Assembly: GCA_022447605.1 (NCBI GenBank)
Contig: JAKVBG010000002.1
Location: forward strand, 154,312-218,311
Reading direction: 5' to 3'
Source: Mariniblastus sp.
GTDB taxonomy: Bacteria > Planctomycetota > Planctomycetia > Pirellulales > Pirellulaceae
DNA: 64,000 bases
This document shows, piece after piece, positions 45,442 to 54,055 of the stretch (the stretch's first letter is position 1; every line of letters begins with the position of its first letter). The position numbers were made by a program, and so were the translations under genes. The notes beneath the pieces are model-generated. The model was given only the letters and a program-made list of their open reading frames with translations, did no database searches and was not told the origin of the DNA.

Positions 45442-46731
45442 ATGACTGCCAAGGCGACTTTATCGACGACTTACCAACAGCGACGAGAAATTGAGCGTTT
45501 TTCCCAGTCGCAGTTGGCTGACCATCAATTGAGTCGCATCAATCATCTGCTCTCCGAGATATTACCACACAATCGTTTTTATGGTCAGCAGCTGAAATCC
45601 AGTCCTTTACCGCTGGAGTCACTTGAGCAATTTTCCGAGTTGCCATTTACGTTCAAGGACCAGCTGCTGGAAGACCGGGACGGGGCCGGTTTTGCCAACA
45701 ACCTGACCTACCCGGTCGAGCAATATTGCCGCTTCCATCGTACCTCCGGCACCCGTGGCAAGCCATTGATTGTGCTGGACACGGCACGGGATTGGGATTG
45801 GTGGATTCAAACGTGGCAATATGTTTATGACGCCGCTGAGATCGGACCGGAAGATCGCCTGTTGATGGCGTTCAGCTTTGGACCATTCATCGGTTTCTGG
45901 AGCGCCTTTGACGCGGCGATTGCCCGTGGAGCCTTGGTCTGTCCGACCGGCGGTTTGACCACTTTGGCGCGCATCGAGTTGATTCGAACGACCCGGGCAA
46001 CGGCCATTCTTTGCACCCCGAGTTACGCTTTGCATATGGCGGAGGTCGCTGCCGAAAACCAGATCGATACGGCCGATCTGCCTATCGAGCGGATCCTGGT
46101 AGCGGGTGAACCGGGCGGTTCGATTCCGGCCGTCCGAGATCGTATCCAAACTCTCTGGAATGCCCGTGTGATCGATCACAGCGGTGCAACGGAAGTTGGT
46201 CCGTGGGGATATTCTGATCCGCAAGGTCGCGGGATCTATGTGAATGAAGCCGAATTCATTGCCGAATTTCTGTCGGTCGAAGCCGGTTTGCCGGCGGGTG
46301 AAGGGGAGTTGTCGGAATTGGTGTTGACGACGTTAGGCCGGGCGGGAAGTCCGGTGATCCGGTACCGGACCGGTGACCTGGTCCGTCCCACCTGGAATGA
46401 TGACCAGGACTGCCAATTCGTCCTGCTCGAGGGAGGCGTGTTGGGTCGGACCGACGACATGATGATTATTCGGGGCGTGAACATCTTCCCCTCGTCGATC
46501 GAACAGATCCTTCGCAGTTTTCCTGAAATCATTGAGTACCGCATGACGGCACGGAAACAGGGGGCGATGGACGAGCTGGTCATCGAGATTGAAGATCGAC
46601 TCGCTCAACCTGAACGGGTCGTGGACGAAATGCAGGTGCGCTTGGGCTTGCGGGTGAACGTCGAGTTGGTGGAGATCGGTTCGTTGCCGCGATTTGAAGC
46701 CAAGGGGAAACGATTTGTTGACAAGCGGTAA
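45442..46731 (+). CDS. Phenylacetate-CoA ligase-like adenylate-forming enzyme
   Basis: 429 residues from ATG 45442 (MTAKATLSTTYQQRREIERF); the open frame back to 45121 overlaps the AlkA gene and is not homologous. PaaK-type signatures are the ATP loop FHRTSGTRGKPL, DHSGATEVGPWGY, YRTGDLVRPTW and the hinge segment LGRTDDMMIIRGVNIFPSSI. It activates an aromatic or other carboxylate as CoA thioester via an adenylate. The substrate is not readable. It is followed by a NifS-like gene 10 bases on. Confidence 0.9.
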   Translation: MTAKATLSTTYQQRREIERFSQSQLADHQLSRINHLLSEILPHNRFYGQQLKSSPLPLESLEQFSELPFTFKDQLLEDRDGAGFANNLTYPVEQYCRFHRTSGTRGKPLIVLDTARDWDWWIQTWQYVYDAAEIGPEDRLLMAFSFGPFIGFWSAFDAAIARGALVCPTGGLTTLARIELIRTTRATAILCTPSYALHMAEVAAENQIDTADLPIERILVAGEPGGSIPAVRDRIQTLWNARVIDHSGATEVGPWGYSDPQGRGIYVNEAEFIAEFLSVEAGLPAGEGELSELVLTTLGRAGSPVIRYRTGDLVRPTWNDDQDCQFVLLEGGVLGRTDDMMIIRGVNIFPSSIEQILRSFPEIIEYRMTARKQGAMDELVIEIEDRLAQPERVVDEMQVRLGLRVNVELVEIGSLPRFEAKGKRFVDKR

Positions 46732-46741
46732 GGAGTGATCG

Positions 46742-48007
46742 GTGGGTGATTTTGAAACAACGATGGTCGATTACTGCCGTCGGCAGTTTCCCGCTTTGCA
46801 GCGACAGGAGAACGGCCGGTCTGCCGCATTCTTGGACGGTCCAGCCGGCACGCAGGTGCCACTCGGTGTGATCGAGGCAATGACCCGTTACTTCACGGAT
46901 TGCAATGCCAATGAGGGCGGTCTGTTTGGTACCAGCCGACAGAGTGACGATTGGTTGCAGCAGGCGCATCAGGCTTTTGCCGACCTGGTCGGCGCCGAAG
47001 ACCCCGATGAAATTGTGTTTGGTCAGAACATGACCTCCTTGACCTATGCATTTTCGAGGGCCCTGGCCAAGACCTGGAATGCGGGGGACGAGATTATCGT
47101 GACGGCACTGGACCATGACGCCAACATATCACCCTGGGTCCAAGCTGCAGCGGATCACGACGTGGTGGTCCACTGGGTCGATTTCAAATCGACTGACTAC
47201 ACGTTGGATCTCGAGCAGTTGGCGGGAAAACTGTCAGAAAAAACCCGGTTGGTGGCCGTGGGTTGTGCGTCCAATGCGACAGGGGGGATCAATCCGGTCA
47301 AACAGATTTGCAGCATGGCCCACCAGTACAATGCACTGGTCTACCTGGATGCTGTCCATTTCGGGCCCCATGGTTTGATCGATGTGGCTGACTGGGATTG
47401 TGATTTCCTGGCCTGTTCCTCCTACAAGTTCTTTGGACCTCATCTGGGAACTTTGTGGGGCCGTCGAAACCTGCTGGAAGAAGTGCCGGCTTACAAGGTG
47501 CGCCCGGCCTCCAGCCGGATACCGGGAAAGTGGATGACCGGTACTCCTTCGCACGAGGCGATCGTGGGAGGCATGGCCTGTATCGATTACCTTGCCGATA
47601 TTGGCCGTCAGGTTTCGGGACAGGATCAAGCACCACGGCGGCAGGCGCTGCAACTGGCATTTGAAGCGATTGGCGAGTACGAGCGGGCCTTGACCCACTA
47701 CCTGCTGGAGGGACTGGCCCGAATCCCGGGCATCAAGGTTTATGGCATCACGGAGCCGTCGCAACTTGACCAACGGTTTTCAACGGTCTCCATTACCCAT
47801 GACGCAATCGCGACGACCGACCTGGCCCAACGACTGGCCGATGCGGGTATCTATGTCTGGCACGGGAACTATTACGCCTTGGAGTTTACTGATCGGCTCG
47901 GACTGGAACCGGAAGGTATGGTCCGAATTGGCCTGGTTCACTACAACACGTTTGCCGAGATCGATCGTTTACTGGAAGTCGTCAGCCATGCGGCGGTGGC
48001 GATATGA
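46742..48007 (+). CDS. Cysteine desulfurase-like class V aminotransferase
   Basis: 421 residues from GTG 46742, six bases after AGGAG. PLP fold type I: ALDHDANISPWVQAA, YLDAVHFGPHGLIDV with the PLP-ring Asp, and ACSSYKFFGPH with PLP lysine 229. It resembles the NifS/CsdA-like family TIGR01976 more than IscS: the usual long catalytic-cysteine loop near the C-terminus is not visible. Desulfuration is therefore not certain. Its last bases overlap the DUF971 start (ATGA). Confidence 0.85.
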   Translation: MGDFETTMVDYCRRQFPALQRQENGRSAAFLDGPAGTQVPLGVIEAMTRYFTDCNANEGGLFGTSRQSDDWLQQAHQAFADLVGAEDPDEIVFGQNMTSLTYAFSRALAKTWNAGDEIIVTALDHDANISPWVQAAADHDVVVHWVDFKSTDYTLDLEQLAGKLSEKTRLVAVGCASNATGGINPVKQICSMAHQYNALVYLDAVHFGPHGLIDVADWDCDFLACSSYKFFGPHLGTLWGRRNLLEEVPAYKVRPASSRIPGKWMTGTPSHEAIVGGMACIDYLADIGRQVSGQDQAPRRQALQLAFEAIGEYERALTHYLLEGLARIPGIKVYGITEPSQLDQRFSTVSITHDAIATTDLAQRLADAGIYVWHGNYYALEFTDRLGLEPEGMVRIGLVHYNTFAEIDRLLEVVSHAAVAI

Positions 48008-48321
48008 GCGACCCGGCTCCCCGGCAACTGGGCAAAACCGATCAGCGTACATTGAAGATTGAATGGACCGACGGTTTTTTTCAGGAATTGACCTACTGGC
48101 AATTGCGTCGCGCCTGTCCCTGTGCCAGTTGCCGTAAAACGGAGGAAGAGGAATCAGTCCCTTCTTCCTCTTCCAGCTTGCCCGTCCTGACAGAAGCCCA
48201 GGCCTCGCCATTGGAAATTGTCTCCATGAGGCCGGTGGGCAATTACGGCTACAACATTCAGTTCAGTGATGGCCATTCGACGGGGATTTATACGTTGGAT
48301 TTGCTTCGTTCCCTGCAGTAG
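48004..48321 (+). CDS. DUF971 (gamma-butyrobetaine hydroxylase N-terminal-like) protein
   Basis: 105 residues. DUF971 features: LKIEWTDGFFQELTYWQLRR, a cysteine cluster CPCASCR, a variable Ser/Glu stretch, and NYGYNIQFSDGHSTGIYTLD at the end. The domain occurs alone near iron-sulfur assembly genes in many bacteria, but its role is unproved. Translational coupling with the NifS-like gene supports an association with sulfur or cluster chemistry (inference). Confidence 0.9.
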   Translation: MSDPAPRQLGKTDQRTLKIEWTDGFFQELTYWQLRRACPCASCRKTEEEESVPSSSSSLPVLTEAQASPLEIVSMRPVGNYGYNIQFSDGHSTGIYTLDLLRSLQ

Positions 48322-48368
48322 TCGTCCACGTGGCGATTTCCACCACGGCCGATGTTGCCAGCGACGAT

Positions 48369-49175
48369 TCATCCGGAGTGGGCCCATTCGGGTCGGCGTT
48401 TTTCCAGGAACGCGTTGATTCCCTCGATCGCCGCCTCGGTGGTACGGGCCGAAGCCGTGTTGGCCGAGCCAATACTGAGTTGCATGAACAACTGCTCGCC
48501 GACCGTTTCGTTGAGCAGTTGCTTGGTAAGCAGGTGCGAGTGCGCGGCTCCCTGGGCGCAATCGATCGCCAGTTCCTGGGCCCGGGCCCAGACCAGTTCA
48601 TCGTTGACAATCTCGTGGAACAGCCCGGTCTCCAGGCCCCGGGCTGCCGACAAAGCTCTTCCGGTAATTAACAGGTCAGTCGCCAACCCGGTGCCAGTCC
48701 GGAAAGCGATCAGCGGGGCCGTCAATCCTGCGTTCAAACCGAGCTTTGATTCGGGCATCACCAATTGGGCCGATTCCGACGCGATCACGACATCTGCGGC
48801 CAGCATCAAAGCGACACCACTACCGACTACCCAGCCATTGACGGCTGCGATAATTGGTTTCGGGTAGCGCAGCATGTACTCGATCAGGTCCTGGAAGCGG
48901 GAGGCGTCCTGGTGCCAGATTTCCATGGCGTTCGGTTCTCGCGCCGAATCCCGCACCTCTTCCAGGTCCGTTCCCGAACAGAAGGTGTTCCCGGCACCTG
49001 TCAGAATGATGGCCCGGACATTGCTCTCCTGGTAGAAGTCTTCCAACGCCTGGCGAATCGAGTCAATGATTTCGCGGGAGAGCGCGTTACGACGGTTGGG
49101 GCGATTGATGATAATCGAACCGCTGGGAGCGTCTTTTCGCAGTTGAATATTGTCGGAGATCGCAATCATGGACAT
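48369..49175 (-). CDS. Enoyl-CoA hydratase/isomerase family protein
   Basis: 268 residues from ATG 49175; GTG 49178 and ATG 49169 are also possible. Crotonase fold: INRPNRRNALSREII, the oxyanion loop TFCSGTDLEEV, AAVNGWVVGSGVALML and VMPESKLGLNAGLTAPL, where the catalytic Glu position is occupied by residues around ESKLG. Typical of fatty acid or amino acid CoA-ester metabolism. The exact reaction is not assignable. It converges with DUF971 and shares its strand with the next epimerase. Confidence 0.87.
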   Translation of the reverse strand: MSMIAISDNIQLRKDAPSGSIIINRPNRRNALSREIIDSIRQALEDFYQESNVRAIILTGAGNTFCSGTDLEEVRDSAREPNAMEIWHQDASRFQDLIEYMLRYPKPIIAAVNGWVVGSGVALMLAADVVIASESAQLVMPESKLGLNAGLTAPLIAFRTGTGLATDLLITGRALSAARGLETGLFHEIVNDELVWARAQELAIDCAQGAAHSHLLTKQLLNETVGEQLFMQLSIGSANTASARTTEAAIEGINAFLEKRRPEWAHSG

Positions 49176-49268
49176 CACCCGGGTGTCGTCGGCAAGTTGT
49201 TTCGACCACCAACGCGTGGCCTGTTCGGTAAAGCGGCGGAGGTGGTCATTCCAACAGCCTTGCGGGTC

Positions 49269-50312
49269 CTAGGATTCCTCAAATGCAGAATCGAATGCTC
49301 GAGCACTCGGTGAAAAATCGATACTGCGGGTAAAGTCACATGCTTCCCTGGCCCCAAATTCGCGGTCCATCCGGGAGTCTTCCCATTCTACCGACAAGGG
49401 CCCTTGGTAATTGATATCGTTCAGTGCGACGATGATCTCCTCGAAGTTGATGTCGCCGTGTCCAAGTGACCGAAAATCCCAGAAACGGCGGGGGTCAGCA
49501 AACGTGGTATGTCCACCGAACACGCCGACCGTGCCGTCCCCGTGCCCCCACCAGGCGTCTTTCATATGAGCGTGGTAAATTCGGTCTGCAAAGGTGCGGA
49601 TAAACTTCACGTAATCGACGCCCTGATAACCCAGATGGGAAGGGTCGTAGTTGAACCCGAAACGTTTGTGATGGCCAACCGCTTCCAGCGCACGTTCTGC
49701 CGAAGCGATGTCGAAAGCGATTTCTGTCGGGTGTACTTCCAACGCGAAATTGACATCCAGCTTGTCATAGGCGTCCAGGATGGGCCCAAACCGGTCGGCG
49801 AAGTCCTGGAACCCGGCGTCCCAATATCCTTGGTCGGTTGGCGGGAACGCGTAGATCGAGTGCCAGATGCTCGATCCGGTAAACCCATTGACCACGGCGG
49901 GGAACGCATCGAAGGCGCCCCGGTCCGGCTTGCAATTGAAGAAGTTGCTCGCGGCCTGGCCCGTTGTGATCATCTTTTCGGCGGCTCGCTGGCGAACCCC
50001 TTCCGGGTCGCCATCCCCCCAGACATCCATGGCCGAGAACAGGATATCCTTGTGACGTTGATCGATCGGATCACAGACACACTGGCCGACCAGGTGGTTG
50101 GATACGGAATAACAGGTCAAGTTGTTTTCAGCCAGGATGTCCCAGATGTTTTTGCAGTAGCCTTCGTCGCTGGCAGCCTTGTCGACCTCGAAGTGATCGC
50201 CCCAACAGGCGAGTTCAATTCCGTCATACCCCATCTCGGACGCCAGTTTGGCCATTTCGGTCAGGGGCAAATCGGCCCATTGGCCAGTAAACAGAGTGAC
50301 AGGTCGTGACAT
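49269..50312 (-). CDS. TIM-barrel sugar phosphate isomerase/epimerase family protein
   Basis: 347 residues, with GGAG eight bases before ATG 50312. Barrel signs: [32 protein letters not shown] with a metal Glu, [26 protein letters not shown] and [12 protein letters not shown]. These give the usual Glu-Asp-His-Glu metal site of the xylose isomerase-like superfamily. It looks closer to IolE/YcjR-type proteins than to the 23531 gene. Substrate unknown. Confidence 0.85.
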   Translation of the reverse strand: MSRPVTLFTGQWADLPLTEMAKLASEMGYDGIELACWGDHFEVDKAASDEGYCKNIWDILAENNLTCYSVSNHLVGQCVCDPIDQRHKDILFSAMDVWGDGDPEGVRQRAAEKMITTGQAASNFFNCKPDRGAFDAFPAVVNGFTGSSIWHSIYAFPPTDQGYWDAGFQDFADRFGPILDAYDKLDVNFALEVHPTEIAFDIASAERALEAVGHHKRFGFNYDPSHLGYQGVDYVKFIRTFADRIYHAHMKDAWWGHGDGTVGVFGGHTTFADPRRFWDFRSLGHGDINFEEIIVALNDINYQGPLSVEWEDSRMDREFGAREACDFTRSIDFSPSARAFDSAFEES

Positions 50313-50521
50313 CTAATTCTCCATGGAAGTTCGGGACAGATCGTGGGAAAGGGCGCCGTGCTGCGGCGATCTGTCGGGGTTAAGGATTTTGTTTCCGAGG
50401 AAGTATTTTGCACTGTCCGGAAAGTTGTTGCAAGGAACTTGGGAAAATGCCCCCCGGTTTGTGATAATTAAAAAACTTTGAGTAAAAGAAAACGGCCATC
50501 ACCGACGGTAAGGGGCATCAC

Positions 50522-51574
50522 TTAATACGTGATTTTGAAAACCAGCGGGGGAAAACAGAGGATAGGAATCGACAATGACAACAGGCCGAGGATCCATCGA
50601 ACGGGTCCTAGGCGAACCGAGTCATCAGCCGTCGGTGGATGGTGTGTGCCCATGATCAGGATCAGTCCGACCATGACGATCAACACGTAATGCCGGTGGT
50701 AGACCATGAAGGCGATTGCCAAAACGATGCTGACCTCGGCAATCCAGTGAGAGGCTTTCCCGAATAGTGTGTAGGTGATGTGCCCGCCGTCCAGCTGCCC
50801 GACAGGCATCATGTTCAATCCGGTGATCAGCAGACCGACCCAGGAGGCGGCAAAAAATGGATTGAGTTGATTGATCCAAACGACCGCTTCACTGGCATTA
50901 TAACCTTCGACCCCGATCGAACCAATCATCCACTGCATCAGGAGCGGCAACCGGAAGCCGATGCCGCCGCGCGGGGGTACCGTAAAGTCGAGTTGGCTGA
51001 CACCGATGTAGGCCAATGGGATAGCGACCACCAGCCCCGCCAAGGGACCGGCGATTCCGATATCAAAAATCTGTCGTCGGTTGGCCAGCGTTCCCTGCAT
51101 CCCGATCACGGCGCCAAGGGTGCCGATCGGGTTGAAGGGAAAGGGCAGGAAAATCGGAGCCGTTGCCGGTACACGGTAAAAAATGGTCGTAAAGAAGTGG
51201 CCGAGTTCATGCAGTAAAAGGATCAGCATAATGCTGCACATGTAGACCAGGGCCTGTCCCCAGTTCATCAGGAATTGTTGTCGCAGCCCGAGGGGGTAAT
51301 CATCCAGAAACAGGTTGCCGCCGGCCAGCGCATTGACCATCGGTTGCCAGTCTGTCAGGCCGACCCAGAAGGTAGACAAGCAGGTGGCGACAAACAGTAG
51401 GATCGGGAGCTTGATCCGGCGTTTTCGGGCCCGGTACGCCAGCGGAGCACCTGGCCGTTGGACGGTCGATTCGGCCGCCACGGGGGGCTGGGAGGTAATC
51501 GCATCCGGGTCGTTGGAATCAGTCGGCTGAACAGGCATGCCAACAGGATACACCACGAGCGCTCGTTCGGCCAT
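50522..51574 (-). CDS. Site-2 protease family (M50) intramembrane metallopeptidase
   Basis: 350 residues from ATG 51574; ATG 51538 is an alternative. After a polar N-terminus and a TM helix (LPILLFVATCLSTFWVGLT) comes the zinc site HELGH (His122, Glu123, His126) inside a membrane segment. The second metal motif is GQLDGGH with Asp262, in another helix. Further hydrophobic helices follow (VLIVMVGLILIMG). Site-2 proteases cleave anti-sigma factors or other membrane proteins. No PDZ domain or anti-sigma partner is visible nearby. Confidence 0.9.
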   Translation of the reverse strand: MAERALVVYPVGMPVQPTDSNDPDAITSQPPVAAESTVQRPGAPLAYRARKRRIKLPILLFVATCLSTFWVGLTDWQPMVNALAGGNLFLDDYPLGLRQQFLMNWGQALVYMCSIMLILLLHELGHFFTTIFYRVPATAPIFLPFPFNPIGTLGAVIGMQGTLANRRQIFDIGIAGPLAGLVVAIPLAYIGVSQLDFTVPPRGGIGFRLPLLMQWMIGSIGVEGYNASEAVVWINQLNPFFAASWVGLLITGLNMMPVGQLDGGHITYTLFGKASHWIAEVSIVLAIAFMVYHRHYVLIVMVGLILIMGTHHPPTADDSVRLGPVRWILGLLSLSIPILCFPPLVFKITY

Positions 51575-51701
51575 CACAAGATGCGGCCGCCGATTTTGCA
51601 GGGGTTGGACCTGGAGGAGATAGGAAACGGCACCGCGTATCGGCTAGCGGGAAAGATACCCGCTCCCGATGCGGATGCCATTCATCTATTTCGGAGTTCG
51701 T

Positions 51702-51923
51702 TTACTTCTGCAATATCGTGAAGTGTCCGATAAGAACCCAGACAGTTGCAAAACTGACAACAAACGCTGAGTTGAGCATTTCAATAGGCATGGATCTTTT
51801 CCTCATTTCAAAGAGGTTAAATAAACAGATCCCTCCTTGTAACCAAAAGCGCACAATCATCCATGCGTGTATCTCAATGTATCGGAAATCCGCAATTAGA
51901 AAAGCAAAAATATTTTTGGCGCC
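51702..51923 (-). CDS. Possible small membrane protein in the AT-rich island
   Basis: The frame is open from 52127, but only the last 70 or so codons look protein-like, with no clear start codon or ribosome site; the left end given is the stop and the right end is approximate. The readable part has hydrophobic helices (NIFAFLIADFRYIEIHAWMI; MLNSAFVVSFATVWVLIGHF) separated by a basic turn (MRKRSMP). AT-rich non-coding DNA can produce such sequence by chance. Confidence 0.2.
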   Translation of the reverse strand, partial: GAKNIFAFLIADFRYIEIHAWMIVRFWLQGGICLFNLFEMRKRSMPIEMLNSAFVVSFATVWVLIGHFTILQK

Positions 51924-51945
51924 AGTAGCGTTTTGCTGACCCGAA

Positions 51946-52017
51946 TTGACAACGCAGGATTGATAACAGGTAATAAATGAACAAGTCACCCATGCTCCTC
52001 TTGGCAGCTGGTATAAT
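51946..52017 (+). promoter_or_regulatory. Candidate promoter region for the Hsp70-like gene
   Basis: A perfect TTGACA (51946-51951) is followed 19 bases later by TAATAA (51971-51976). A perfect TATAAT lies at 52012-52017 but without a spaced -35. Either could drive the gene starting at 52178. Confidence 0.35.
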
Positions 52018-52177
52018 CCAACTAACAGAGATATTTCTTGCCTGCAAAATTGCCAAATCGGCACATTCGATTTGAGAGAGTCGGATTGCCTGACAAGAAT
52101 AACGGGAACACGGTGCGGGCGGTCCACCCGGGTGTCCGGTCAGGCCTCCGTTGACCAAACAAGGACTGTAGAAACGA

Positions 52178-53737
52178 ATGAACGAACCAGTCAAACAGGC
52201 GCCGGTCGGAATCGACCTGGGAACCACGTTTAGCGTGATTGCCTATCTGAACAATAATGGCCAACCGGAATCGGTCCCCAATGCCGAGGGTGACCTGCTG
52301 ACACACAGTGTCGTCCTGTTTGACGACCAGGATGTGATTGTTGGTAAGGAAGCTGCCAAGGCGATGGCTTCGGAACTCGAGTTGGTCGCGGAGTGCCCCA
52401 AGCGGCAGATTGGCCAGCGTGTTTTTGATAAACAGATTTTGGGTCGCCGTTATCCCCCCGAGGCCCTGCAGGGCTGGATCCTGCGGAAGTTGAAAATGGA
52501 TGCGGTTCGCACGGTGGGGGAATTTGATCAGGCCGTCATTACCGTGCCAGCCTATTTTGATGAGGTCCGCCGTAAAGCGACGCAGGATTCCGGATTCATT
52601 GCCGGAATCCAGGTGCAGGACATCATCAATGAACCGACTTCGGCGGCTATCGCCTATGGGTACCAGAGTGGCTGGTTGGACGAAAAAGGCCAAGCGGTCG
52701 AGAAAACCCGGTTTCTCGTCTACGACCTGGGGGGCGGTACGTTTGACGTGACCATTATGGAAGCCGATGGACGTGATTTCAGGACGATTGCCACTGATGG
52801 TGATTACCAACTCGGCGGACGGGACTGGGATCAGCGGCTGATCGACCACGTCGCCGATGCCTTTTGCGATGCCAATGGATTTGATCCGAGGGAAAGTGAA
52901 GACGCACTGGGTAAATTGATCAGGGATTGCAAGGATGCCAAAGAGACCTTGTCGACCCGTGGTCGCGCGTCGGTCGATTGCACCTTTGGAAATTCTTCGC
53001 TGCGGGTGGAGATCACCCGCGAGCAATTCCTGCGAATGACGCAGGATCTTCTGGACCGGACGGATTTTACAGTTCGACAGACAATGAAACAGGCGAACAT
53101 GAAATGGACGGATATCGATCGTGTGCTGCTGGTGGGCGGCTCGACGCGGATGCCGGCCGTGTATGACATGCTGCATGGTTTGTCGGGCAATGCACCCGAC
53201 AACAGCCTTTCGCCCGACGAGGCGGTCGCCCATGGCGCCGCAATCCGTTCGGCCATGTTACTCGATCATTTCAAGGAGACGATTCCGATCCAGAGCATCC
53301 GGAATGTCAATTCTCATACCTTGGGGGTGGTGGCCAATGAAGTGGAAACAGGGTTGCCGCAGGTCGTGCAGTTGATCCCCAGGAATACTCCGATCCCGGT
53401 GACGTCGCGCCGTATTTTTCGCACGCACAAAACGGATCAGGAATCGATCCTCGTGCAAATCGTCGAGGGAGAAAGCAAGAACCCGGCCGATTGTTCCCAG
53501 ATCGGCCGCTGTACGATCTGGGATTTGCCAGAGAATTTGCCGACGGGCACGCCGATTGAGGTCAAATTTGGCTACATGGAAAACGGCCGGCTGACCATCA
53601 AGGTCAAAATAGGTGGTGAAGATCGCCGAGCCTTTCGTTACGAACTCAAGCGGCCCAATGGCTTGACTCAGGAACAACTGGAATCGTGGAGAGAGTACAT
53701 CAGTGGTGCGGTGCAGGAACCGGGTGAAATGGGTTAA
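52178..53737 (+). CDS. Hsp70/DnaK-like protein lacking the C-terminal lid
   Basis: 519 residues against about 640 for DnaK. The nucleotide-binding domain is complete: VGIDLGTTFSVIAYL, INEPTSAAIAYGY, VYDLGGGTFDVTIM and LLVGGSTRMP. A beta substrate-binding domain follows (VVANEVETGLPQVVQLIPRN), and the protein ends shortly after it, so most of the helical lid is missing. No GrpE or DnaJ gene is nearby. It is probably a specialised paralogue rather than the housekeeping DnaK. Confidence 0.92.
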   Translation: MNEPVKQAPVGIDLGTTFSVIAYLNNNGQPESVPNAEGDLLTHSVVLFDDQDVIVGKEAAKAMASELELVAECPKRQIGQRVFDKQILGRRYPPEALQGWILRKLKMDAVRTVGEFDQAVITVPAYFDEVRRKATQDSGFIAGIQVQDIINEPTSAAIAYGYQSGWLDEKGQAVEKTRFLVYDLGGGTFDVTIMEADGRDFRTIATDGDYQLGGRDWDQRLIDHVADAFCDANGFDPRESEDALGKLIRDCKDAKETLSTRGRASVDCTFGNSSLRVEITREQFLRMTQDLLDRTDFTVRQTMKQANMKWTDIDRVLLVGGSTRMPAVYDMLHGLSGNAPDNSLSPDEAVAHGAAIRSAMLLDHFKETIPIQSIRNVNSHTLGVVANEVETGLPQVVQLIPRNTPIPVTSRRIFRTHKTDQESILVQIVEGESKNPADCSQIGRCTIWDLPENLPTGTPIEVKFGYMENGRLTIKVKIGGEDRRAFRYELKRPNGLTQEQLESWREYISGAVQEPGEMG

Positions 53738-53770
53738 GATAATGGACGACTTGGCAAGTTGGACCTTTCG

Positions 53771-54040
53771 ATGCTGAATTTCGAGATGAATGATTCAAAC
53801 AAAAAACGTTACTGGCGTGCGAACCTGAAGGTCGTAGTCATCCTGTTGGCCATCTGGTTTGTCGTTGCCTACGGTCTGAGCATTTTCTTCATTGAATCGA
53901 TGAATCAAATTGCCGTTGGCCATCTCGGGTTGGGTTTCTGGATGGCTCAACAGGGGTCGATTTTTGTTTTCGTCTTACTGGTTTTGATCTACGCTTGGCT
54001 GATGGATGGCCTGGATCGCAAGTACAACGTCAACGACTGA
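53771..54040 (+). CDS. DUF4212 small subunit of a sodium/solute symporter
   Basis: 89 residues from ATG 53771, with GGA upstream. Two TM helices: VVVILLAIWFVVAYGLSIFF and WMAQQGSIFVFVLLVLIYAW. These are separated by NQIAVGHLGLGF, followed by the typical ending LDRKYNV. This family regularly precedes the large symporter subunit, and here it ends 15 bases before it. It probably forms part of the transporter in the inner membrane. Confidence 0.92.
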   Translation: MLNFEMNDSNKKRYWRANLKVVVILLAIWFVVAYGLSIFFIESMNQIAVGHLGLGFWMAQQGSIFVFVLLVLIYAWLMDGLDRKYNVND

Positions 54041-54055
54041 CGGATTGGATACTGC

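Larger units (their letters stand above)
51575..52177. other. Long intergenic region with an AT-rich island
   Basis: 603 bases between the site-2 protease gene and the Hsp70-like gene. Roughly 51700-52080 is visibly AT-richer than the rest of the window. It contains a possible small membrane-protein frame on the minus strand and candidate promoter elements for the Hsp70-like gene, listed separately. Confidence 0.7.
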
